Shown here: piece by piece, positions 32,361 through 43,935 of the stretch | Numbering within the stretch: the first letter of the stretch is position 1 | Layout: every line of letters starts with the position of its first letter | NCBI GenBank assembly: GCA_029721435.1 | Contig: CM056583.1 | Span: 57,502,120-57,566,119, forward strand | DNA: 64,000 nt | Direction of reading: 5' to 3' | Source of the DNA: Gymnothorax reevesii | Lineage: Eukaryota; Chordata; Actinopteri; Anguilliformes; Muraenidae | Notes under the pieces: model-generated | The model's database searches: none | Told to the model about the DNA's origin: nothing | What the model saw: the letters and a program-made list of their open reading frames with translations, nothing else | Position numbers and translations under genes: made by a program

Positions 32361-32600
32361 TTTCAATTTATTTGTATAGCGCTTTTCACAGATAAACTGT
32401 CACAAAGACGCTTTAGAGTCAGAGATGAGTTACTGAAAGGGCAGTGCCCAGCCTATTCCCCACTACAGCAAATGAGGCAAAAAACTCCCAGTAGGGAGAA
32501 AAATCTTCAAACCGGGGTGAGAAAAAACTCCCCAGTGGGAAGAAATCTCAGGAGGAAAGTTCCATTAAAGTCCATCTAAACAGTGCTATCAGTTGCTCGA
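32361..32600 (+). repeat. Dispersed repeat, TTTGTATAGCGCTTTTCACA type
   Basis: Starts TTCAATTTATTTGTATAGCGC and includes CACAAAGACGCTTTAGAG and two copies of AAAAACTCCC(C/A)AG. This block is a frequent fish interspersed repeat, often at SINE or LINE 3' regions. No coding content. Confidence 0.6.
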
Positions 32601-33113
32601 AATATCAAGTTAATGCACCGCATTGATAGGGAAGCCCAGGTATCTTGTGGTTGTCCAATATTGACCCCCCTCTGCAACCCAATAAAAGTATAGTGCCTTG
32701 AAAAATGTCAAGAATACCTTCCAAATGTCACACACGAAACGCGAGAATCATCCTCTTACATTAGTGTGCTAATTTGCTAGGATGTCTACTTTATATCTCA
32801 TGTTTGCAAAAGCCGCTGCCATCGCCTGTATTGTATTGATAGTTCATGAATGAAAAATTACACTTCAAGCTGAGGCCTTTTTTTAGCCTGTGCACCAAGG
32901 TACAGAACAAAATGTTTATCAAACTATATCAAATTATTATCATCAGGACCAGTACACTTTACAAGTAAAGAGAATGATGCTCCAGTGTAATACTATCCAT
33001 TATGCCAGAAATCCATATGAGGTTGAGGGTGTGTCTGGAATAGTGAGCTAGCGTAATGCATTGTGGTAGTTGCTGTTTTTACAGCAAATGCATAGGGAAG
33101 CAAAGTAGTGTTG

Positions 33114-33315
33114 CGGAAAATCCCAAAATTGACTCAAAAATTATTAGAATGAGGCAGAACCTTTCAGGATAATGTACTTTAATCAAACAGAGATAAAGCC
33201 GAGCTTTCCTTTACGCAAAACCAAGCCCAGCTTTATCTCTGTGTAATAAAGTCTATTTATTCTGAAGGGATTCTGCCTCCCTCTAATAATTTTGAGTCAG
33301 TTTTTGGGATTTTCC
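33114..33315. mobile_element. Near-perfect ~200-bp palindromic miniature element
   Basis: GGAAAATCCCAAAATTGACTC at left is mirrored by GAGTCAGTTTTTGGGATTTTCC at right. The arms stay complementary through ATTATTAGA, GGCAGAA and AGAGATAAAGC to a loop of about 20 bases. No coding content. Target duplication not clear. Confidence 0.82.
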
Positions 33316-35640
33316 ACGACATACCATAATATATCAAGCCGCTGTGGAAAAATGGGTATGATTTGTATCCAAATCACATCATTATTAAAACTTTTAAACT
33401 CATTACTAGTCTTAAATAGCCCTCATCCCAGCTTTTTATTTGCAAGGCATTGCAGGCCTGAATGGCAGGAATGGATGTATATTCACAAATGAAATGAAGT
33501 TGACCAGATGAATCATTGTTTATCTTCATTCTGTCTGCAATAAAATACAAGTCAAAATTTAAAAGTCACAGCCACCAGTCTTTTAATGTGCATTTTCTTC
33601 ATCCTAACTTTCTCTGAGCTGGACTTCTGAATGGAAGTTATGTTTGTTGCATGGTCTTCTAGCACTGTTGATGGATTAGAAGAATCAAAAATAGCTACTC
33701 CCCTTAAGGTATGATAATATGAGTTCAAGAATGGTCTAACATTCCAGAAAACTTTTCAAAGCTGGTTTATAAAATAGTAGTAAGTAAGTAGTAGTAGTAA
33801 TTAGTAAGACCCCCTGCCACATGAAGAGGCAAATATATCCTTTCATTTACACCGCAGGGTTGCTATGCTATGGAGTGAGATACCAGGATTCGGTTCCCCC
33901 TCAAGCAATTAAGCTCTTAATCTCTTATGAGTTTCCCACTCACCGTAATAAGAAAGCACATCAAAGCAGCCTAATGTTGTCACCCCACAGGGGTTTGCAG
34001 GTTGCAGTGGCCCCACAGAGAGTCAAGCTAGTGTGGATAGAGGTTTGTCAGTGGCAAAATTTTAAAGGGCCTCAATAAGTATTCACTTAGATCCAAATGG
34101 CTGTACGGACGCACAGCCTAAAATTTAAGTGAGAGTCAGTGGCATCAATCTGTTCGTATTTACATTAATAGGGCACAACTCATGCAGGAATTACAACCAT
34201 TTAAATCTGTGTCATTGTCCGACATAACCTTTGGACATAAATCTAGCTTCGTCCAAAGACTTTATGGGGCCCAGGGAAAAAGAATTTGTCTGGGAGACTT
34301 TTTAACCCCAAAACAAAATGTGACCTAATAGAAGCAATTCTCTGACCGCAATTTGTGTATGTACAACCATGGAATTAAAAGAGGGCGTATTTCCTTTTTT
34401 TCTCATGACTGTATATCTGTGTTCATGACTTGGCTTTCACCGCAACTTGCTACTGTTTTAGTCCCCCTCAAACTGACGACAGCATGTGTAACTTCGTAAT
34501 CTAAAAGCTGTAACTTTATCCAATTCCGGACGTTTCTTTTGAGTCGTATCAGCATCGAGGTAAACCCCACTGTGTACCTTCACAGTGTCAATGGCTATTA
34601 AAGAGAATGCATCATTTGTGCTCATCTGTTGCCATGTTCAAGCTTTTTACTAGGCAGTTTTGGCTCTGTTAGCTTGCTACATTATAGTCTAGACAACAGA
34701 CAAAGCAGCAACCTTCAACATAAAATAGCAGTCGCCCAAAGTGGAATCTTGAGAGTCTGGCAGCTTTTTGTACCACAGCTTTTAAGTTAACAATTTATTA
34801 GCCCAAATATCAATATATTTTAATGACACTGTATTGATTTTCTCAAATAATTGTATTTTTAACTTTACTTGCGTAGTCAGTGTAACAGCTGGAAATTAAA
34901 CGACGATAAGAGCTAAGAGTTGATACCGTCCCATTAGCTAAATGTCAGTATGCAAAATTACCCAGCGAAGCTAATTAGTTGACATTACACACAGGCCTCA
35001 GTTACACTTGTCAATTCAATTCACCATCCAATAATGGCAGGATGCATTAACTGTTAGGTCTGGACAGCCCAAGATCTGATTTTGCTCACACTGCCAAATA
35101 TGAGCCAGATCGCATCCCGAGGTGATCAGGACGCACTGCGATCGGAATTTGCACTGCAAATGTGATCTCACAACATTTGGCAATATTAAATCAAATAAAA
35201 ATGACATATTAAATAAATCAAAATAAATTATATTGGTGGGATATCCAAGCTGGAATCTGATCCAAATCTTGCCATATGATTACAGAGATTATTTTGTAGA
35301 CAAACTCAATAACCTCCGCCCCCTAAAATATATAGAAAAAGAACAATGAGCCATGCAATCTGGCTCCCTTTTGAGATTCCCAACACAGCAAGATAGCTAG
35401 TGAGAGGAGAGTGAGTCGCCTCGATGGAGTCATTTAATAAAAAGACTCCCACCTAGTGGCTGAAAATCACAAATAATTGTTTTTTATGACCCATCCCTTC
35501 TGCATACGCAATGTGCATATTTCATTTATGTACAGTAATTCCAGCTTTCACAAATATGGCAAGGAAGATGGGCACAAAATATTATGAATTATTAGAACAT
35601 TTAACAGCAACCACATTATTTTCACTGCCTTTGCAGATTA
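33316..35640. other. No recognised feature over 2.3 kb
   Basis: Includes a short GTAGTAA tandem patch near 33775-33805 and otherwise unique-looking AT-rich DNA. I found no exon with family similarity and no inverted ends. Confidence 0.5.
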
Positions 35641-37205
35641 TACAACCCCAGTTCCGAAATAGCTGGGACAACGTGTAAATTGTGAATAAAATCAAAACCC
35701 AATGACTTTCAAATCACACCAGCTAGTATTTTATTCACAATAAAACAGAGATAGCATAGGACATGTTGAAACTGAGAAATTTTACTATTTTATCCATAAA
35801 ATGAGCTCATTTCAAATTTGATGGCTGCTACAAGTCTCAAAAAAGTTGGGGCAGGGACCTGTTTACCACTGTGTTGCATCCCCTTTTCTTTTTAACACAG
35901 AATGGAGGCATCTGAGCATTGAGGAGACAAGTGTCTTGAGTTTAGCCACTGGAATTTGATCTCACTCTTGTTTAATACAGGCTTCTAGCTGCTGGAGAGT
36001 TTTGGGTCTCCTTTGACGGACTTTTAATTTAATTATGCTCCAAATGTTCTCAATCTGTGAAAGATCAGGACTGCAGGCAGGCCTGTTCAGCACACAGACT
36101 TTTCTACTACGAAGCCATGCTTTTGTAATAGCTGCAGTATATGGTTTTGCATTGTCCTGCTGAAATACACAAGGCCTTCCCTGGGAGACATGTCATCTGG
36201 AGGGGAGCATATGTTGCTCTAAAACCTTTATTTACCTTTCAGCATTCATGGTGCTTTTCAAAACATGCAAGTGTCCCACTCCATATGCACTAATGCATAA
36301 CCATACCACCAAAGATGCTGGCTTTTGAACTGGATGCTGATAACAGCAGGGGTGGTTTTTCTCCTCTTTAGCCCGGAGGACACGACGCCCATGATTTCCA
36401 ACAAGAATGTCAAATTTGGACTCGTCTGACCACAGGATACTTTGCCACTTTTCTGCAGTCCATTTTAAATGAGCCTTAGCCCACAGAACATGGCAGCTCT
36501 TCTGGGTCATGCTCAACAATGGCTTCCTTGTTGCAAGATAAAGTTTTAGGTGGCATCTGTGGATGGCACAGCGGACTGTGTTTACAGACAGTAGTTTCTT
36601 GAAGTATATCTGGGCCCATTTAGTAATGTCAATGACAGAATCATGCCGGTGAGTGATGCAGTGGACTCCGAGAGCCCGAAGATCATGGGCATCCAGTAAA
36701 GGTCTTCTGCCTTGTCCCTTATGCACAGAAATTTTTCCAGTTTCTCTGAATCTTTTGTTGATGTCATGCACTGTCGATGATGAGACCTTCAAAGCCTTTG
36801 CAATTTGACATTGCGTAACATTGTTTTTAAAGTATTCCACAATTTATTTTATGCTAGCCTTCACGGGTTGGAGAGCCTCTGGACATCTTTGCTTCTGAGA
36901 GACTCAGCCTCTCTAAGACATCCCTTTTATAGCTAATCATGTTACACACCTGATGCCAGTTAACTTCATTACTGGCTAAATGTTCTTTCAGCTGATTCTC
37001 TTATATATGAATTGCTTTTCAGCCCTTTTTTTGCCTGTGTCCCAACTTCTTTTAGACCTGTTGCAGGCAGAAAATTTGAAATAAGCTCATTTTGTGGATA
37101 TAAATGATAAAATGTCTCACTTTCAACATTTGAAATATTATCTATGTTCTACTGTCAATAACATATTGGCTCATGTGATCTGAAAGTCATTGCATTTTGA
37201 TTGCA
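35641..37205 (-). mobile_element. Tc1-like transposon with nearly full-length transposase
   Basis: Left end TACAACCCCAGTTCC with its subterminal sequence. The right side ends in the matching CATTGCATTTTGATTGCATT but lacks the outermost inverted end. The minus-strand transposase starts about 36840 and reads to about 35850, in frame except for a few stops. Same superfamily as, but a different lineage from, the copy at 38357-39937. Confidence 0.87.
36232..36840 (-). pseudogene. Tc1 transposase, N-terminal two-thirds open
   Basis: A 202-codon frame covers the paired-type helix-turn-helix domain ([17 protein letters not shown]), a GQGRRPLL linker, and the catalytic [13 protein letters not shown] and [18 protein letters not shown] segments. 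In related elements the last is MVWGCIS, so G to L here is a likely damaging change. The remainder continues below 36232 after a TAA, with FQQDNAKPYTA and SPDLSQIENIW still readable. It is a decayed copy, not an expressed gene. Confidence 0.85.
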
Positions 37206-37214
37206 TTAGCATTG

Positions 37215-37432
37215 CATTGCATTTGTGACCTTGTAAATGAAGGTGAAGGTCATCAAAACAGCGTGGTACCTTTCCCCCCACTGAGATAAACCTAGATATC
37301 AAATATCTAGGAATATGAATCTAGTTCTTAAAATAACAACATTTATATGTTCGTACGGGCAGACGTACGAACGGACGGACGGAGCCCAATACTATATCCC
37401 CTGCTTCGCGCTAATCGTTCGGCGGGGATAAC
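37215..37432. repeat. Short repeat ending in GGAC run and hairpin
   Basis: Begins near GTGACCTTG...GGTGAAGGTCATC and ends ACGTACGAACGGACGGACGGAG followed by TATCCCCTGC...GGCGGGGATA (37395-37430), a stem with a CpG-rich loop. Same end design as 4032-5180. Confidence 0.5.
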
Positions 37433-37729
37433 CAGAGCTAGTTAGGACAGTAGTAACTGTGGAGTGGGATGACTGACCAGTGACTGAGAAGACCAATGAA
37501 AATAGGAGTCAGCCCATAGTTACCATGTCGGTAAAGCATTAGAAGTCAAGTCCAGTTCTCCCTGGCAGCACACACTCATGAAAAAATGCAAAGCACTTGC
37601 CTGGGAGCCACCCTAATCTACAGAGCGATAAACTAACAGGCACTACACTCCAATCACAGTGCCCAATTTTCACCTGAGCAGCTTATGTCTGGCACTTCAC
37701 TCTCATCCATTATAACTGTGTCCAACTTT

Positions 37730-38235
37730 CAGCACTTTGCAACTCCACACTATCTCAAAACAGTCTGAGCACAGCTCCACACTAACTCACAGCCCTCTGA
37801 CCATAATTGCACACGAATTCACCACCCCTGACCGCAGCTCCATACTTACTCACAACCCTCTGACCATAACTGCACACGAATTCACCACCCCTGACCGCAG
37901 CTCCATACTTACTCACAACCCTCTGACCATAACTGCACACAAACTCACAACCCTGACCATAACTCCACATTAACTCATAACCCTCTGACCATAACTCCAC
38001 GCAAACTCACAACCCCCGACCATAACTCCACACTAACTCATAACCCTAAGACCATAACTCCACACAAACTCACCACCATTGACAATAGCTCCACTCTAAC
38101 ACACAACCCTCTGACCATAACTCCACACTAATGCACCACACGACCATATCTTCACACTAAATCACAACCCTCTGCGCCTTGCTCCACACAAACTCACAAC
38201 CCTCTGACCATTACTACACACTAATTCTGCATTTG
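37730..38235. repeat. Minisatellite, ~32-bp unit, segment 1
   Basis: Tandem units close to CTCCACACTAACTCACAACC + CTCTGACCATAA. Two consecutive 63-bp double units at about 37797-37922 are almost identical, indicating recent local duplication. Later segments at 40140-40254 and 40855-41320 show the array was once continuous. Confidence 0.9.
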
Positions 38236-38356
38236 GCGCACTTGAAAGTAGCCTGAATTCCGCCCACACTGATACCAAATTATACAACAGTGAAAGGAGC
38301 AGGGTGGTTGTGATCTCACTGTTTTGACGTAAGATCAATAATTATCAGTTTCCTTA

Positions 38357-39937
38357 TACAAACCCATCTCCAAAAATGTTGTTACACTGTGTAAAATGTA
38401 AATAGGCACAAAATGCATTAACTTGCAAATCATTTAAGCTTTATATTTAACTGGAAATAGTACAATGGCAGTACAGTACAAAAGTATCAGATGTTGATAC
38501 TGAGAAATGTCTTTTTTTTTTTTTTTGAAAAATACATACTCATGTTGGATATCATGCCTGCAACACATTTCAAGAAGTTGGAACAGGGGCATGTTTACCT
38601 CCGTATTGCATCTTCTCTCCTTTTAACAACACTCTGTCAACACTTGGGAACTACGGAGACCAACTGCCTTAGTTTTATAAGCAGAATTTTCTCCAGTTCT
38701 TGCTTGATGTAGGAATTCAGCTGCTCAACACTTCACATCTTCCTTGGTCATGTTTGTTGTGTCATAATGCACCAAATATTTTCGGTGCATGACAGGTCTG
38801 AACTGCAGGCTGGCCAGTTCAGACGCTTTTACTTTGAGCCATGTTGTTGTAATATGTGCAGAATGTAGTGTTTGGCATTGTCTCACTAAAATAAGGAAGC
38901 CCTTCCATGAAAGAAGACATCTGGATAGCAGTATATGTTGCTCAAAAAACCTGTATATATCCTTCAGCATTAATAGTTGTGCAGTTATACATACCATGTG
39001 CACTAATGCGCCCCCGTATTATCATGGATGCTTGCTTTTGAACTGTGCTCTGATAACAATCTGAACAGTCACTCTCCTCTTTAACCTGGAGGATGTGGCA
39101 TCCATGATTTCCTAAAATAATTTCACTTTGTGACTGGCCAGACCATAGGGCTGTTTTCTACTTCCCCTCAGTCCATCTTAAATGAGCTGAGGACCAGAGA
39201 GGGTGAAAGTGTTTCAGGATCTTGTTTATATATGGTTTAATCTTTACAAGGCAGAGGTTTTAACTTGCATTTGTGGATGCAGCAACAAACAATGTTCCCT
39301 GAAAATGGTTTACAGAAGTGTTCCTGAGCCCATGCTGTGATTTCCATGACAGAATCCTGTCTGTTATCAATGTAGAGCGCCTGAGGGCCTGAGAATCACA
39401 GCCATTCAATACTGGATGTCCCTCGTCCCGCGTGTGCAGAGATTTCTCCAAATTCTCTGAATCCTTTAATGATTTATGTCTGAAGAGGATGAAATCCCCA
39501 AAGTCTTTGCAATTTTACAATAAGCAATGTTATTCTTAAATCGATTAACTATTTGCCCCTACAGTCTTAGAGTGGTGAAGCCCTGGCCATTTTTACTTCT
39601 AATCGACTTTTTTTCACCCAAATTTCTTACTGACCTGTTGCCAATTAACAATAATAAGCAGTGAAATGTTCCACCTGGTGTATTTTTTTTTTGCATTATA
39701 AGACCTTTCCATTCTTTTTTTTCCCACCCCTACTTTTTTGAACCATGTTGCTGGCATTAAATTCTAAATGAGCAGATATTTTTCAAAAAACACCAAAATT
39801 CCTGTTTCAACATTTGCTGAGTTTTTTTTTTTACCATTTTCAATTAAATTTAGGCTTTAAGTGATGTGCAATTAACTTAATTCTGGTTTTACTTACATTT
39901 TACACAACATCCCAACTTTTTTGGAAATGGGGTTGTA
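38357..39937 (-). mobile_element. Second Tc1-like family, heavily decayed
   Basis: Inverted ends TACAAACCCATCTCCAAAAA and (complement of right) TACAACCCCATTTCCAAAAA, both followed by a GTTGT/GTTGGGA...TGTGTAAAATGTAA subterminal block. Minus-strand transposase fragments near 38725-39450 include EQHILLSRCLLSWK and HSAHITTTWLK. Many stops. It lies inside the interval separating two minisatellite segments. Confidence 0.85.
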
Positions 39938-40139
39938 ATTTATGAAATACCTTCTGATTTACCTTTCAGTTTCTCACCACGCCATTTTGCGAGTTGGTAC
40001 TTTCCAAGGTCAAGGGTTCAAAGTCATGCCACTCTGATTTCTCCCGGTTCACGTGTGGTATGTACGAGTCATACTACCATTTCGCCACGCATGAGATCAA
40101 AATATGACCGCACGAACAGTTACCCAACACGCCATAATT

Positions 40140-40254
40140 CACCAACTTCTCACCAGAGCTCCACACTAACTCACCACCCTCTGACCATAACTCCACACAA
40201 ACTCACCACTCTCTAACCATAGCTCCATACTAACTCACCACCCTCTGACCATAA
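40140..40254. repeat. Minisatellite segment 2
   Basis: About three and a half units of the CTCCACACAAACTCACCACC + CTCTGACCATAA repeat, ending exactly where the LINE fragment begins. Confidence 0.88.
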
Positions 40255-40850
40255 GGTGAAAAGGTTAAATAAGCTAAATTTACTTCCTCTTTCATTTAGG
40301 AGAGAAATGGCTGATTTGTTGTTTTTTCACGATTGTTTGAATAAAAAAATTGATTTAGACCTGAATACCTTCTTAAGTCCAGTAGTCCAATGTCATGATC
40401 CACTCAAATTTAAAGGTCCGTTTTTTTGTATGGAGCAGTTTGCTGGTAGTTATTTTAATAGGTCTTGCAGGCTATGGAATGTTATTGCCTGTTAGGGCCA
40501 CCTTCTCCTTGAAGTCTTTTAAAAATAAGGTATTTGAAATGTATAAATTAAGAGTTGATTCTGTTGATCTGTCCCATTCTTGTAACTTAGTTAATTATTG
40601 TCGCTGCTCAAAATGTATGCCTTTCTAAATGTGACTTTTCTGGGATTTTATGATTTCATGATTTTGGGAGCCACTGATACAGGTTTTATCCCTTGTGGTT
40701 ACCCCTTGGTACAACTTTCTGTATTGAACCGGAACTTATTTCATATTGTGTTGATTTTTGTTCCATGCTTTTAATTGTATACTTTATGCTATGTTTTAAT
40801 TCATTGTTGAATCCATAAAGCTTAATAAATTTAAAAATTTATAAATAAAT
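40255..40850 (+). mobile_element. LINE 3' fragment inserted in minisatellite
   Basis: Plus-strand sequence encodes the conserved LINE ORF2 C-terminus (LLPLSFRREMADLLFFHDCLN ... SYFNRSCRLWN), then a 3' UTR with TTAATAAATTTAAAAATTTATAAATAAATAA. The flanks both join minisatellite units, with ATAA at both edges as a possible short target duplication. Clade not assigned. Confidence 0.75.
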
Positions 40851-40854
40851 AATT

Positions 40855-41320
40855 CCACACAAACTCACCACCCTCTAACCATAGCTCCACACTAACTCAC
40901 CACTCTCTGACCATAACTTCACACAAACTCACCACCCTCTAACCATAACTCCACACAAACTCACAACCCTCTGACCATAACTTCACACTAACTCACCATC
41001 ATCTAACAATAGCTCCACGCTGGAACTAACACACCACACTAACTCACAACTCACAGTTATGACTGCACACTAACTCAATATCCTGACCAAAACTCCACGT
41101 TAAATTGCACCAGCTCTGGCCACACTAAACAAACTTATCCAGAGTCCACCATTCTGACTACTACACCTCACTAACTAGCAACCCAAGGATTCAGAGTCCA
41201 GGGCTATACTACACTACACGAACTCACAACCCAAAGATCCACAGCCTAGTGCTCCATCAACTACTTAACACTAACTCACAACCTGAAGACCCAGACCCCA
41301 GCATTCTGACCACAGCTCCA
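40855..41320. repeat. Minisatellite segment 3, decaying rightward
   Basis: Clear ~32-bp units to about 41110, then increasingly diverged ACTAACTCACAACC-type units to about 41320. Confidence 0.8.
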
Positions 41321-41863
41321 TCATTTCTATTTTAAGACTTTTATGGAATTCAATAACTCTGTGAAAATATTTATATAAGATGCTACAAGTGCTCATGCAA
41401 CCATAGTAAGGTAGCAAGTAGGTGACCGAGAATGAAGGCAAATTTAGTGCCTCGGTGATATACTGCCCCAAGTCATCATAATCCCTATAAGGATAAAGGT
41501 TATCTGCAATTTAAAAGCAATAGTGGGAATGAGACTCGCGGGAAAAACTCGAGGTCACATTATGCCCTCTCCAAGAATGCACAGCTACTAGGAATCAACA
41601 ACTCCTACGTCACGCTAAGTATACATTTAAAAAACAGCAGCAACAGATTTTTGACTAAGAACAGATGGGATTAGTCACGGTAGCTACTAGAAATTGAATG
41701 AATGCACTGTTGAGAATAAAATAGGCTAATCATACTGCCGATAATAAACAGATAAAACGGAAAGATACAAACCACAGACAGATGAAATCACCAAGATATG
41801 AGGCATTCCGGTCACATTGCGTACAGTGGATCAGCATATAACACAACATCAACGATCTCTTAC

Positions 41864-41993
41864 CTTCGTCCCAGCGCAAGTTGGAATGACCCGTTTTTTC
41901 GGCGATTCCTCTTGACACAGTATAATGCTTACAGGTGATAATGACGATCAGGTCGTTCATATGATGAAATATCTCATCGAATTTAAATAACAT
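41864..41993 (-). CDS. Candidate first exon of unknown gene or alternative INPP5J start
   Basis: A minus-strand frame from ATG at 41993 (MLFKFDEIFHHMNDLIVII... ...GHSNLRWDE) runs into a strong donor GACGAAG|GTAAGAG at 41864/41863. A CpG-rich block lies just upstream on this strand. I do not recognise the protein. It could be an untranslated or alternative first exon of INPP5J, a separate gene, or chance. No partner exon was found. Confidence 0.25.
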
Positions 41994-42089
41994 AAACCTC
42001 AGAAGCGTGCGTCTCCACTTACAAGTGCACAGAAGTCGAATGTTTTTTTCAGCATGTCCTTGGACTAGATTCGGGAGAGAAACCCTGCA

Positions 42090-42300
42090 TACTTGATGTT
42101 ACTTACGGAGGGTTTCCGTATTCTAACGCGCAGCCAGCAGACTGACGCGGCACGAGCAGGTGAGCGGCAGAAAGGGGAGGAATCGCGAGGCGCAGCTCCG
42201 TGCACGAGCGAGATGCAGCGCGTGAATATGTGTTGCGACTCGCTGTCTGTCCACGTTTTTTTTTTTTTGGTTGAAAGGATAGTGCGTAATAATTTCGTGA
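42090..42300. promoter_or_regulatory. CpG-rich block, candidate promoter
   Basis: Bases 42118-42240 have many CpG dinucleotides (GACGCGGCACGAGC, ATCGCGAGGCGC, GCACGAGCGAG, GCGCGTG) in a region otherwise AT-rich and CpG-poor. Vertebrate CpG islands mark promoters. Candidate donors lie on both sides: GCAG|GTGAGC on the plus strand at about 42159 and GAAG|GTAAGA on the minus strand at 41863. No TATA box is evident. It is not within any repeat I recognise. Confidence 0.4.
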
Positions 42301-43309
42301 GTGCATTGGTTTGTCAGCACACACGTAAGATCAGCGGCGAATTTTGGAAATGTCCTTCATATAAGTGGTGCAGTCACTTTGATGCATTGGCTATTTGTAT
42401 ATTCAGGATATCGTTCGCTCCAATGCCTTATCTGTGACGCTATACCGGGCATGAGTGTTTGTCCCACGAAGTCACCTCAGTGTTCATAACTGCCCTCCAC
42501 CTCACCCACAACCATCATTGACGATGATGAACGAACTCTGGATTAACAGCAAATATCCCCGAAGGCTGCTCAGTTGTACCCGAGTGAACTGAGAGGAAAT
42601 TACTCAACGGCCAACCTTCAGGGGTAGACCAAGTGGGCTCGCTTAAGCAATAATTAGAAATAAAACGTAGTTTCAGTGTTTCATGTTAGACACCTCCGTA
42701 CAAACCTACGGGGGCATAACTGAGCAATGGAAATTAAAGGGACCGGTTCCGAGAAAATGAAACTGCCGCTTTCACGCATCTCACTGAAACAGCCTACAGC
42801 GGAAAACACATCAGTAATAATTTAAGATCACAAAGTTAGGATCGCATGACCTCCATAATAACGTGCTTGAAACAAACTTTAAAAAGTCACTGATCATGAT
42901 AAACTAACACATTTTAATAGGGCGTGGGGTCACTGTCCATCGTTCGAATGTGGTCTCAGTGAAATAATATTAAGTAACAGCAGTTAAGGTTTGATATGCT
43001 ACCTGAAGCAATGGCGAGATGGAACTGACACTCTACGCAGCAACACCCGACGAGAGGCGCCTGGATCAAATTCGCTCCCCCGTCAAGTGAACGTTCATTC
43101 AAGGGAGCATGAATATTCAAATATTGCAAAAATATTTTTCAGCAGTAACACGTTACACACCTCCTCACTGAACAGACTTTAACCAGGAAATTCAGTGCCA
43201 CTGGATATACTATGTTCAATTCCAAGCAACTTATTTATTTTATTAAAAAAATGAGAATCAGATTTTTTTTTTTTAAAAAGGCTGTTTAAATAATGTACAC
43301 GGTCTCCCA
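42301..43309. other. No recognised feature
   Basis: Moderately CpG-containing sequence right of the CpG block, no exons or repeats identified. Confidence 0.45.
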
Positions 43310-43935
43310 TCTCCCATGGGTAGATTACAATTCTTTATGATTGCTTACACACTACAATTAAAAATTACACACAGTAAAACCTGTCACTCAAGGAGCAAAA
43401 CTTCAGCCCAGATCTGCACTATCATTATCAGCTTCATAGTTTTTGCAAAACACTTGACACACTTCTCTCACACTTCTCTACATTTAAACACAGAAATCTA
43501 ACATGATGTCACTTCTTTGCCATTTCAAAGCGCCACCTTTCAAAATGCCACACCTGAGAAACCAACTGATTAAAAACTGCCATCAGGTGTACAGACGCTC
43601 AGGTGCTTTATTGTAAACTCATTTATTTGCTGTAAAAAGCCAGGTAAGACTTCAAGTCTTCAATAAACATGGAAGGCAAGAGGGGGAAAAAAGTAGAAGA
43701 GGAAGAGTGAGGATGAGAGGGGGAGTCCATCAAAGAAGAGGGGCAGGCAGAGGAAGAGGAAAGGGTAGACCTGGAGGAGGACATGGACAAAGAAGACAAG
43801 GACCACATTTATCAAATGATGTGACCATGTTGTCAACCATGGGTTGACACTGAAAGGCTCGACAGAGTTCAACTGAACCTCAGCAGATACACTATCGCAA
43901 CAGCAATTCGGACATTTTGACAAGCATGGGCAAAA
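43310..43935 (+). pseudogene. Possible IS630/Tc1-type transposase relic
   Basis: A purine-rich stretch (43670-43800) resembling coding for a Gly/Arg/Lys-rich linker is followed by VQLNLSRYTIATAIRTF-like sequence (43870-43915), which resembles the helix-turn-helix segment of a fish Tc1-like transposase group. The frame is broken and there are no clear ends. Confidence 0.35.

Noticed and set aside
36582..36767. Second minus-strand frame over the Tc1 transposase
   Set aside because: Out-of-frame shadow of the 36232-36840 transposase frame.
37730..38235. Regular repeats considered as a CRISPR array
   Set aside because: Units are directly tandem with no unique spacers, and the genome is vertebrate. 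It is a minisatellite.
42093..42437. Plus-strand 114-codon frame over the CpG block
   Set aside because: No domain, crosses a T run and the candidate donor. Kept only as a possible promoter region.
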